Assembly: GCA_963824415.1 (NCBI GenBank)
Contig: CAWGPM010000012.1
Location: 28,286 to 92,285 of the forward strand
Direction: 5' to 3'
Length of the DNA stretch: 64,000 nucleotides
DNA from: JABDQA01 sp963824415
Lineage (GTDB): Bacteria > Desulfobacterota > Desulfobulbia > Desulfobulbales > Desulfocapsaceae
The notes below the pieces were generated by a model, which was not told where the DNA came from, did no database searches, and worked only from the letters and a program-made list of their open reading frames with translations. Both the position numbers and the translations under genes were made by a program. Of this stretch, positions 9,018 through 16,433 are shown one piece after another. Within the stretch, counting starts at the first letter, position 1, and each line of letters begins with the position of its first letter.

Positions 9018-11508
9018 GCAGTATACCTTTTTCGCTGATAAGCTGTTTCGGTTCGCCGAATTCCACGATCCTGCCAGTCTTCATGACCGCGACCTTGTCA
9101 AAGGAGGGCAAAAGATCGAGCCGGTGGATGACCGATATCACGGTGCAGCTTCCTCTCCATTTCTCGAGGATGCTCTGAATTCTGCCCTGCGAATTGTTAT
9201 CGAGTGCAGAAGTCGCTTCGTCCATTATAAGCACTTTTGGTTTTTTCAGCAGCACCCGGGCGATGGCCAGTTTTTGCTGTTGACCGCCGGAGAGCTTGTC
9301 CCCCTGGTTGCCGACGTCGAAATTCATGCCGATTTCAGCGACCAGTTCGAGCAGGTCCTCTTCGATCAGCAGATGAACGATGCATTGATTGACCCGGTCT
9401 TCGACCTTGGGAGAATCGCTGGTCAGGTTGCCGTAGAAGATATTGTTGAGTATCGTTTTGGTGTCGATGTAGCCGGTGTCGGTGTGAAACGATACCTGAC
9501 CCGGGAGATGGTCTTCGGACCAGGTGCGGAAACGCTTTCGACCGTGCAGGATGAGTTTTTCCAGCAGCGGCTGCATATCAATGATCTTGTGCAGCGCCGG
9601 GATATAGCTGAAGGCCAGCTTGAGCAGGTCCCGCCGCTCCTGATCGTAAAGTCCTGAAAGCTCAGTTGATCGAACCCGCTGAGCCAGTTCCAGGGCCTCA
9701 TCATAGTTGTCTGGATCGAGCGGCGTCTGTTCAAAAAAGACCGCTTCGCGGGGGACCTCTTCACCGAGAATATCGATGGTCTGAAGCAGCAGTTCGGCGC
9801 CGGTTTCAAGCAATGGCAGGCGTAAATTGCTGGCATCGAGAAAGGCAAGAAAAGAGCGGTCGCTGATCAGATCACCGATCGGTGCATTTTTGCTGATCGT
9901 CCCAAAGATCAGATTCTCCATTACCGTGGAATAGTAAAGGTACCTGTCTTCGCGGTAGAATTCGACATGCTCTGCCAACTCCTGGCCGAAATTCTGTTGA
10001 AAATTGCTGCGCACCCGAAGCAGCCGTTCGGCCAGATCGGGATAAAGGGCGTGGTCGATTACCGTGTTAAGGCCAAAGCGCAGGGTATCGACAAAGATGC
10101 CGGCTTGCTGCAGAACGGCTATTTTGTCGTCGAGGCCGACCGGCTCCGCAACATGGTCTTTGATTTCGTATTCTGAGACTGCCAGCGAGGCATAGAGCAG
10201 ATTGTCGTTTATCGTGCCGGAAAAAATAAACGGCTCCTGGGAGATAAAGCCGATCGAGCGGATCACTTCTTCCTTGGAAAGCGTGGCCACCGAATAGCCA
10301 TCCAGCAGGAGTTCTCCGCCGGTATAGCTGTAGAGCTGGCCGATACATTTGGCCAGCGTCGATTTGCCCGACCCCGAAAAGCCGACCAGGGCCAGATGTT
10401 CACCCGCCTCGACGGTCAGATTGACCTGATCGAGCAGTTTGATGCCGTCGGAGGTGACGAACTCCAGGTTGTTAACCTCGATCCTGCCGGCAACACTGGT
10501 CACGGCGCCGGGTTCAGCCAGGAGGTGAAACTCGGTCTGTCCTTCGAAGGTCTGCATGACCTTTTTATAGCGGACCGAGGCATCCTGATGAACCTGATAA
10601 AAATCGATCAGCTCCTTCCAGGGGTCATAAAGTTTCTCCTGGGCAGAAAGAAAGGCGACAATCGAGCCCAGTTCGGTTTTGCCCTGCATGATCAGATAGC
10701 CGCCGAGCAGCAGGACGACCACCGGACCGAGGCCGACGAACAGATTATTGGTAACTTTCACCGCATAGCGGTACAAGGTCCAGATGATGCGGATGCGCAG
10801 CAGCCGCTCGATGATCGTGTTGTACTTTTTACATTCCGTCTGGAACGAGCCCTGGGCGTGCACTTCACTGATGCCGGAGATCGACTCGGTGATCTGGCTG
10901 GACATCTGCCTGGAGACATCGACCCGCTTCCTGTTCTGGATGTTTACCTTGCGCTGGACCAGCGGTACGACGAACAGGGCAACCGGATAAATGGAGAGGG
11001 TGGTGAGGCCCAGCAGCGGGTTGAGCCAGATCAGATAGCCGCCGATGGCAAACAGGGTCAGTAAATTGCTCAAAGGAATCGCGATTGCCCCGCCGACGTA
11101 GTCGGCCGAGGCTGCCAGTTCGGTAACCAGTGCATTGACCACGCTGCCCGGCTGGGTTTTTCTGAAAAAAGACAGGGGCAGCCGGAGGATGTGGCGATAG
11201 AGCTCCCTGCGTATGTCGGTCAGGGCGCGCTGGCCGATCAGGGTCTGCAAGCCGTTGATGGCCATTTTTATCGCACTGGATAGCAGGACGGCGAGCAGGT
11301 AGATGATGCAATAGATGAGCAGCTGATTAAGATCGCCGACCGCGATAACATCGTTGACAATGCGCTTCTGGATCTCGAGCGGCAGCACGCGCAGAAAGAC
11401 AATCCCAAAGATGAGCAGCACCAGAAGCAACTGCAGCGAAATCTTTCCCCGGATGACCCAGGAAAAAAGTGAGTGCTTATAGATAGGCGTTTCTTTTTGA
11501 GCAGCCAT
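8992..11508 (-). CDS. ABC transporter permease/ATPase with an expanded nucleotide-binding domain
   Basis: This 838-residue half-transporter has a six-helix exporter membrane domain (about 20-300) and a C-terminal ATPase. Walker A is GFSGSGKST (376-384), the Q-loop SQEP is at 423-426, the signature LSGGQQQ at 739-745, Walker B VLIMDEA at 759-765 and the H-loop IHR at 794-796. The Q-loop to signature distance is about 313 residues instead of the usual 50-60. Within the extra segment the motif after the Q-loop recurs: NLLYAS (436), NLIFGT (532) and NIFYGN (689). There is no peptidase C39 domain. It sits among the adhesin secretion and signalling genes and overlaps the CNB gene. Substrate unknown; it need not be the adhesin exporter, for which a second ABC gene exists. 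Confidence 0.85.
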   Translation of the reverse strand: MAAQKETPIYKHSLFSWVIRGKISLQLLLVLLIFGIVFLRVLPLEIQKRIVNDVIAVGDLNQLLIYCIIYLLAVLLSSAIKMAINGLQTLIGQRALTDIRRELYRHILRLPLSFFRKTQPGSVVNALVTELAASADYVGGAIAIPLSNLLTLFAIGGYLIWLNPLLGLTTLSIYPVALFVVPLVQRKVNIQNRKRVDVSRQMSSQITESISGISEVHAQGSFQTECKKYNTIIERLLRIRIIWTLYRYAVKVTNNLFVGLGPVVVLLLGGYLIMQGKTELGSIVAFLSAQEKLYDPWKELIDFYQVHQDASVRYKKVMQTFEGQTEFHLLAEPGAVTSVAGRIEVNNLEFVTSDGIKLLDQVNLTVEAGEHLALVGFSGSGKSTLAKCIGQLYSYTGGELLLDGYSVATLSKEEVIRSIGFISQEPFIFSGTINDNLLYASLAVSEYEIKDHVAEPVGLDDKIAVLQQAGIFVDTLRFGLNTVIDHALYPDLAERLLRVRSNFQQNFGQELAEHVEFYREDRYLYYSTVMENLIFGTISKNAPIGDLISDRSFLAFLDASNLRLPLLETGAELLLQTIDILGEEVPREAVFFEQTPLDPDNYDEALELAQRVRSTELSGLYDQERRDLLKLAFSYIPALHKIIDMQPLLEKLILHGRKRFRTWSEDHLPGQVSFHTDTGYIDTKTILNNIFYGNLTSDSPKVEDRVNQCIVHLLIEEDLLELVAEIGMNFDVGNQGDKLSGGQQQKLAIARVLLKKPKVLIMDEATSALDNNSQGRIQSILEKWRGSCTVISVIHRLDLLPSFDKVAVMKTGRIVEFGEPKQLISEKGILHELIHGKG

Positions 11509-11592
11509 AATTCTCGGTTTAAAGGCAGATGCTGCTGAAATGGTGGCAAAGCTATGAATGAGCAGACCGTGTTGCCCGGTCCGCCCGGCGGT

Positions 11593-11943
11593 CTACCTGC
11601 CGATCGGCTGCCACGGGGTGAACAGCGGCGACAGCGAATCTCCCATGTAACTGAGACCGATCCGATAGCCAGGCTCTTCTTCGGTGCCAACGGGTTCACA
11701 CCATTTGACCTCGGCCATGCAGGTCAGGTCATCGAGTGAGTCAAAGGACTGCAGATGTCTGCCGATCATCCTCAGGCAAATATTGTCGCCGGGTTCGACC
11801 TGATAACGGCTCATAAAACACATGCCGCCTTCGCTGTAGTCAAGCGTTTTTGCCCCGAAGTAGCAATAGGCGTGAACCGAACGGCGGGCGAACATGATGT
11901 CTTCATCCACCCGGAATCGCTCTTTTTTTCGAAGTTCGATCAT
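11593..11943 (-). CDS. PilZ domain protein (putative c-di-GMP receptor)
   Basis: A small protein of 116 residues that is nearly all PilZ domain. The two c-di-GMP signature elements are visible: RKKERFRV at the N-terminus (RxxxR-type) and DYSEGGM (D/NxSxxG) about 30 residues later. The ATG at 11943 was chosen because CAGGA lies 8 bases upstream and it begins 13 bases after the STAS stop. A TTG at 11964 would add seven residues and overlap that stop. Position in the secretion operon suggests it couples c-di-GMP to adhesin export or to the partner switch. Confidence 0.85.
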   Translation of the reverse strand: MIELRKKERFRVDEDIMFARRSVHAYCYFGAKTLDYSEGGMCFMSRYQVEPGDNICLRMIGRHLQSFDSLDDLTCMAEVKWCEPVGTEEEPGYRIGLSYMGDSLSPLFTPWQPIGR

Positions 11944-11956
11944 GCTTGGATCCTGC

Positions 11957-12295
11957 TCAGTCAAACGATGCGAGGGCCTTGTCTACGTCCGGATGGATAT
12001 TGACATACGAGTCAAAACCCGATATTTCGAAGACCTCCCGCACATGGTCCTGCATGTTGCTCACTGCAAACGACCTACTGCCCCGCTGCCGTTCTTTCAC
12101 CGTTTTCAGTACCACCCGAAGGCCGGCACTGGAAATATATTCCACCTGGCTGAAATCGATCAGCAGATGATGCCCACCATCACCTGCGTCGATGGTACTT
12201 ATCTCCTGTTCGAGGACCGGCGCACTGTTTGAATCCAGCCGGCCGTTGGGTGCCAGGATGATGACTCCCTGCTCCTCTCTTTTTGCAATATCCAT
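11957..12295 (-). CDS. STAS-domain anti-sigma factor antagonist
   Basis: This 112-residue SpoIIAA/RsbV-like protein shows the phosphorylatable-serine region VEYISSAGLRVVL (usually the second Ser), with the upstream strand HHLLIDFS. In the family, an RsbW-type kinase phosphorylates this Ser and a SpoIIE-type phosphatase removes the phosphate. Both partners are in the window (12333-12752 and 4190-5578). The ATG at 12295 is preferred over the in-frame upstream ATG because a strong Shine-Dalgarno stands 5 bases before it. Confidence 0.9.
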   Translation of the reverse strand: MDIAKREEQGVIILAPNGRLDSNSAPVLEQEISTIDAGDGGHHLLIDFSQVEYISSAGLRVVLKTVKERQRGSRSFAVSNMQDHVREVFEISGFDSYVNIHPDVDKALASFD

Positions 12296-12300
12296 CTGGA

Positions 12301-12309
12301 TACCTCCTT
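12301..12309 (-). promoter_or_regulatory. Strong ribosome binding site of the STAS gene
   Basis: On the minus strand AAGGAGGTA precedes the ATG at 12295 by 5 bases, and no comparable site serves the upstream ATG at 12316. This fixes the start of the STAS gene and suggests high translation relative to its neighbours. Confidence 0.7.
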
Positions 12310-12332
12310 CGTCCACATGACAATAAGCATTC

Positions 12333-12752
12333 TCAATTAATTTTTTTCACCAAAATGATAATATTTTTTTCCCCTTCCCGGCGATACTGCAAATCATCGA
12401 CATATTGGCGGGCCAGAAAAATGCCGAGGCCGCCTATATTCTTTTCTTCGAGCGGCAGGCTGAGTTCGGGATCCAAGGGTTTGGTCGGGTCGAACGGAAG
12501 GCCGCTGTCAACCATGGTCGCCCGGATTTGATCACCGGACAACTCCAGGGTCATATCCACCTGCTGAGCCGAGTCCTTGTCAAAACCGTAACTGACCACG
12601 TTGCTGAACAACTCATCCAGGGCCAGGTTGAGCTGCAGCACGATCTTCGGGGCAAGCTGCCAGCGGCGGCCGGCAGATTCCAGCTCAAGACTGAGCTTGT
12701 CCAACTCCTTGATCGAGTTGTCCAGCGAAAAGCTGATCTGATTGTCCGACAT
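12333..12752 (-). CDS. RsbW-like anti-sigma factor serine kinase (HATPase_c)
   Basis: The 139-residue GHKL ATPase has an N-box LALDELFSNVVSYGF (about residues 45-59), a G1-like box VDSGLPFDP and a G2-like GGLGIFLARQYVDDLQY near 108. RsbW/SpoIIAB kinases bind and inhibit a sigma factor or other target, and phosphorylate the STAS antagonist, here encoded next. It starts 3 bases after the HlyD stop and ends 37 bp before the STAS gene. No sigma factor is seen nearby, so the target may be non-transcriptional, for example a cyclase, kinase or the exporter. Confidence 0.88.
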   Translation of the reverse strand: MSDNQISFSLDNSIKELDKLSLELESAGRRWQLAPKIVLQLNLALDELFSNVVSYGFDKDSAQQVDMTLELSGDQIRATMVDSGLPFDPTKPLDPELSLPLEEKNIGGLGIFLARQYVDDLQYRREGEKNIIILVKKIN

Positions 12753-12755
12753 CGA

Positions 12756-14039
12756 CTACTTCTCCTGAAAGCCCTGGCTGATCGAATCGAGAAACGGATC
12801 GAGCAGATATTGGAGTACGGTTCTTTTCCCGGTGTGGATGAACACGGCAACCCCCATACCCGGAATGAGCGGATAGCGCTCATCGCCCCAGACAAAGTAA
12901 TCCTGGCTGGTTTTTATCCGGGTGGCGTAGTAGGTCAGCCCCTTCTCGGTGGCCATCGCATCGGGGCTGATATGCACCACCGTGCCGCTAATTTTACCGA
13001 CCCGACGGGCATTTCGGCTGGCCAGTTTGACCACTGCATCCTGGCCTGGTTTGACCGAGGTGATGTCCTCGATTGAAAGCTGGGCCTCCACCACAAGCGA
13101 GTCCCCGGTTGGGACGATATCCAGAATCGTGCGCCCAGGTGCGACAACGCCGCCTCTGGTATCGACGTACAATGTTTTGATGATTCCGTCAACCGGCGCC
13201 TTGATTGTGGTTCGGTTCTGGTTGTCGCTGAACTTTTTCATGCGAAAGCTCAGCTCGTTGAGTTCCTGCTGGGCATTACGGCGCTGCTCCTGGATTTCAA
13301 CCCAATAACTGTTGTTGTAGTGGCGCTCGTTGTCCAGGGCCTCGCGCAGGGCCGATTCAGCCTTGGCCAGGTTGCTCTTGTCCTCGAGCAGCGCACTTTT
13401 TAGAGCCGCTTCTTCACGCAGGAACTGCAGATGCTCGTATTCGGTGGTCAATTTGTCCAGGATCAGCTTTTCACTGATGGCGATCTGCTTGCGCAACAGG
13501 CTCAATACCTCGGTGTTGCCGGCCATCCGCTCTTTGATCTGCTGAATTTCGCGTTTGCGCTGGTCGATGGTTTCTTTTCTGGCGGCCAACCCGGCCTCGT
13601 AGCGTTTGCGCTTGGCCTCGAAGAGCTGGCGGCTTTGATCGACCAGGTCCGGGTAGCGCTGAGCCAACTCTTCAGGGACCTCGAATTTCTCAGCTGAACT
13701 GCCCAATGCTTTGAGCCTGAGCAGATCGATGCGCAAGGAGGCAATCCGCACCTCCATCTCGCCGACGGTGGCATCGCTGCTGATGGCCTGCAGAACCAGC
13801 AGGGTGTCGCCTTCGCTGACCTGGTCGCCTTCCTGGACGAGGATTTTCTCGATGATCCCGCCTTCCAGGTGCTGTATCTCTTTGATCCGGCCGGCAGGCA
13901 CCACCCGGCCCGGGGCAACGCTGACGATGTCCAGTTTGGCAACGGTTGCCCAATAGACAAAGCTGACGCTGAGCACGATGCAGAGCAGAAAGAGCAGATG
14001 GGTCAACAGAGACGTTTTTTTGGGCGTTTGATCACTCAT
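12756..14039 (-). CDS. HlyD-family type I secretion periplasmic adaptor
   Basis: A 427-residue membrane fusion protein: one N-terminal membrane helix (about residues 12-32), a split lipoyl/barrel-sandwich domain (LEGGIIEKILVQEGDQVSEGD near 58-78 and the matching half KAPVDGIIKTLYV near 290), a long alpha-hairpin of coiled coil (about 100-270) and a C-terminal beta-barrel with IPGMGVAVFIHTGKRTVLQYLL. This is the HlyD/LapC class that bridges an inner-membrane ABC exporter and TolC. Its ATG overlaps the end of the exporter ABC gene by 8 bp. Confidence 0.93.
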   Translation of the reverse strand: MSDQTPKKTSLLTHLLFLLCIVLSVSFVYWATVAKLDIVSVAPGRVVPAGRIKEIQHLEGGIIEKILVQEGDQVSEGDTLLVLQAISSDATVGEMEVRIASLRIDLLRLKALGSSAEKFEVPEELAQRYPDLVDQSRQLFEAKRKRYEAGLAARKETIDQRKREIQQIKERMAGNTEVLSLLRKQIAISEKLILDKLTTEYEHLQFLREEAALKSALLEDKSNLAKAESALREALDNERHYNNSYWVEIQEQRRNAQQELNELSFRMKKFSDNQNRTTIKAPVDGIIKTLYVDTRGGVVAPGRTILDIVPTGDSLVVEAQLSIEDITSVKPGQDAVVKLASRNARRVGKISGTVVHISPDAMATEKGLTYYATRIKTSQDYFVWGDERYPLIPGMGVAVFIHTGKRTVLQYLLDPFLDSISQGFQEK

Positions 14040-15693
14040 TGGTCTGCTCGATTATCTGGATCTCAGGGGTCGGTTTCTGATCGAGATTGATCAGATGACT
14101 TGCCCCTTTGATAATCTTCTGATCTCGGGTCACCACGATAATCGTTCGTTTTTCCGCGGCAAAGTCGTTAAGCAATCCGTATACGGTCCGGCAGCCGGCT
14201 TCGTCGAGGCTCTCTGTCGGCTCGTCAAGAATCACCAGAGGACCGCCCGCAACAATGGCCCGGGCCAAGGCCAGACGCCGCCGTATGCCCTGGGGCAGGT
14301 TACGGCCCTCCTCGCCGAGGTAGGTGTTGAGGCCTTCGGCACTGTTGTTTAGAAACGGCCCCAGCCCGGCTCGGGCAACAATGGTCTGCAAATGTTCTTC
14401 GTCCATGTCCGGGTTGGACAAGGTGATGCATTCTCGGATCGTGGCCGGCAGGAAAGTCGGTTCCTGGGGCAGATAGATCAGCTGCGAGCGCCACCAGGAT
14501 TGATCGATCTGGCGCAGATCGACCCGATCGGCCAGCACGCTGCCGCGCTCAGGTTCGAGCAATCCGATCAGCAGCCGGATCAAGGTGGTCTTGCCGGTGC
14601 CGTTTTGACCAGTGATAATCAGCCGGTCGCCCGGATCGAGTTTGAGATTGATGTTTTCAAATAATGGGTTGTGGGCCTTGGGATAGGTGAACCCGAGGCT
14701 GCGCAGCTCGAGGCTGCCGCTGTAGTGCTGCAGGCTGGTACCTTCTTCTGTTTCCAGGGGCAGCTTGATGATCCTGCCAAGGGCTGCGTATTCCCGCTGG
14801 GCCCGGCTGATCAGGCTCATGGACTGAATGAACTGGGTCAGGGTTGAAAAAGCCCTGGTCACCAGGATATTAATACCGATCAGCGCTCCGACCGAGATCA
14901 GGCCGTCAACCACCTGAATGGCGCCAACCGCATAGAGGGTAACACTGAGCAGAATAGTCAGCATCATGGTTGTGGAGCGGTATAATTCCCTGCCCGAATG
15001 CTCTTTGCGTGACCGGTTCAGCAGGGCCCCGGTGACCGACTGAAAGGGCGCTCGCAGAAATGAGGCTCCCCTAAACAGTCGCACGGTTTCGAGGTTGTTG
15101 ATGGCCGCATTGATCAGACCGCGCTGTTCAAGACTTTTCTGCTGAGTGGCCGAGGTTGAGCGGGCCGAGAAATAGACATTGGCAATCCCGATCACGATCC
15201 CCACCAATACGGCCGCCAGGCCGATACCCGCCAGCAGCGGGCTGATAATCAGGGCAGCGAGCAGGTAGAGCACCGCGAAAGGGCCGTCCAGGAAATTGGT
15301 GATGTTGGCCCCTGAATAGCCGTTGCGGATGTGCTGAAGCTGCGCAGTACACTCCTGCAGCCGGGTTCGACCCATATCGAGCAGATCCAGAGCTCTGGTA
15401 AGGCTGAGCGCCTCAAAAACGCGTTCGGCCAGTTTCTGATCTGGGCCGGAGCTGATGTCCGTGGCAATCCTGGTTCGTATCAGCCGGAAGAAAAACTGCA
15501 GCAGCATCGCGATCAGCATGCCGGCAATCAGGGTGACCAGGGTGCCGGTGATGCCGTTGGTGATATAGCGGTTCAGTACCTGGATCACGAAGATCGGCGA
15601 GGCCAGGTTGAGGATGGTGATGAACAGCGTGGCGATCAGCAGCTCGGTGGTCAGCAGCGGATGAATAATAAGGCGGCGCAGAAGTTCTTTCAT
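14032..15693 (-). CDS. Type I secretion system permease/ATPase (LapB/HlyB-like, no C39 domain) with a degenerate ATPase signature
   Basis: A 553-residue exporter half-transporter with six membrane helices (about 10-290) and an ATPase domain. Walker A is GQNGTGKTT (362-370), the Q-loop PQEP is near 409, and Walker B VILDEP is at 487-492. The signature reads LPQGI (466-470) instead of LSGGQ, and the H-loop position reads TRD (522-524) instead of THR, so the canonical switch His is missing. Next to HlyD and on the same strand as a giant RTX adhesin and TolC, it is the probable adhesin exporter. The altered motifs predict low or unusual ATPase activity. Confidence 0.88.
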   Translation of the reverse strand: MKELLRRLIIHPLLTTELLIATLFITILNLASPIFVIQVLNRYITNGITGTLVTLIAGMLIAMLLQFFFRLIRTRIATDISSGPDQKLAERVFEALSLTRALDLLDMGRTRLQECTAQLQHIRNGYSGANITNFLDGPFAVLYLLAALIISPLLAGIGLAAVLVGIVIGIANVYFSARSTSATQQKSLEQRGLINAAINNLETVRLFRGASFLRAPFQSVTGALLNRSRKEHSGRELYRSTTMMLTILLSVTLYAVGAIQVVDGLISVGALIGINILVTRAFSTLTQFIQSMSLISRAQREYAALGRIIKLPLETEEGTSLQHYSGSLELRSLGFTYPKAHNPLFENINLKLDPGDRLIITGQNGTGKTTLIRLLIGLLEPERGSVLADRVDLRQIDQSWWRSQLIYLPQEPTFLPATIRECITLSNPDMDEEHLQTIVARAGLGPFLNNSAEGLNTYLGEEGRNLPQGIRRRLALARAIVAGGPLVILDEPTESLDEAGCRTVYGLLNDFAAEKRTIIVVTRDQKIIKGASHLINLDQKPTPEIQIIEQTNE

Positions 15694-15724
15694 GATACCT
15701 GGTTGAGGAACTGATTCATAACCA

Positions 15725-16433
15725 TCACGCGCCGTTCATACAGATGATGAGGCTGACGTTGTCATTGCCTCCGGCCGCAAGCGCCTGGGCGAGCAACTGA
15801 TCGGCCTGGTGTTCGAGGTTACGGCCCTGGGCCAGAATTTCTGCGATCTGGTCGTCTTCCAGCATATTGTGCAGACCGTCGCTGTTGAGTAACAATATAT
15901 CTTCCGGTGCCCAGATGAAAGAGCCCCGCTCGGGTACGATGTCTTCTTCGCCGAGGCACTGGGTCAGGAAATGGTTCAGTGGGTGGTTTCGCAAGGCCTC
16001 GAGATCGATTTCACCCTGCTCATACATCTGCCTGGCCAGGGTCTGGTCACGGGTTTTACAGTGCAGCCGGCCACCCTGGAGATGGTACAGGCGGCTGTCC
16101 CCCACATGGGCCCATTGTACCCGGTGGGGCTCGACCAGCGCAAGGGTTGCGGTGCTGCCCATGCCGTCGACCTCCGGGTGGGCGGCTCCATGGTGCATGA
16201 TCGCTTCGCCGGCTTTGCGGATAAGCCGGGTCAGATCAATACTGTCCAGGTGATCAGCTGCACCACCGATTGATTCGGCCACCAGCGAGGAGGCCACATC
16301 ACCGCCAGGGTGGCCGCCCAGACCGTCGGCAACCAGCAGCAGTGTTTTGTTCGGAATTTATCTGTCGGATCAGGAGCCGATCTTCGTTGCGCTGGTTTTT
16401 GTACCCGCGATGGGTTCTCGAAACGATCTGCAC
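15725..16433 (-). CDS. PP2C-family Ser/Thr protein phosphatase, interrupted by one frameshift
   Basis: The downstream open frame carries VADGLGGHPGGDVASS, the Mg-binding AHVGDSRLY, a DGLHNML motif and the C-terminal GGNDNVSLI, all PP2C hallmarks. The expected N-terminus (RNEDRLLI, PP2C motif 1) is in another frame and begins at a GTG at 16433 whose first base is the last base of the kinase TAG. The two frames join if one A is removed from the AAAA run (plus-strand TTTT at 16345-16348), giving a normal protein of about 235 residues. It is the natural counterpart of the adjacent kinase. Confidence 0.85.

Noticed and set aside
8965..11064. Long plus-strand ORFs of 222-230 codons opposite the expanded ABC gene
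   Set aside because: Antisense shadows of a well-supported ABC transporter; products have low-complexity composition and no recognised domain.
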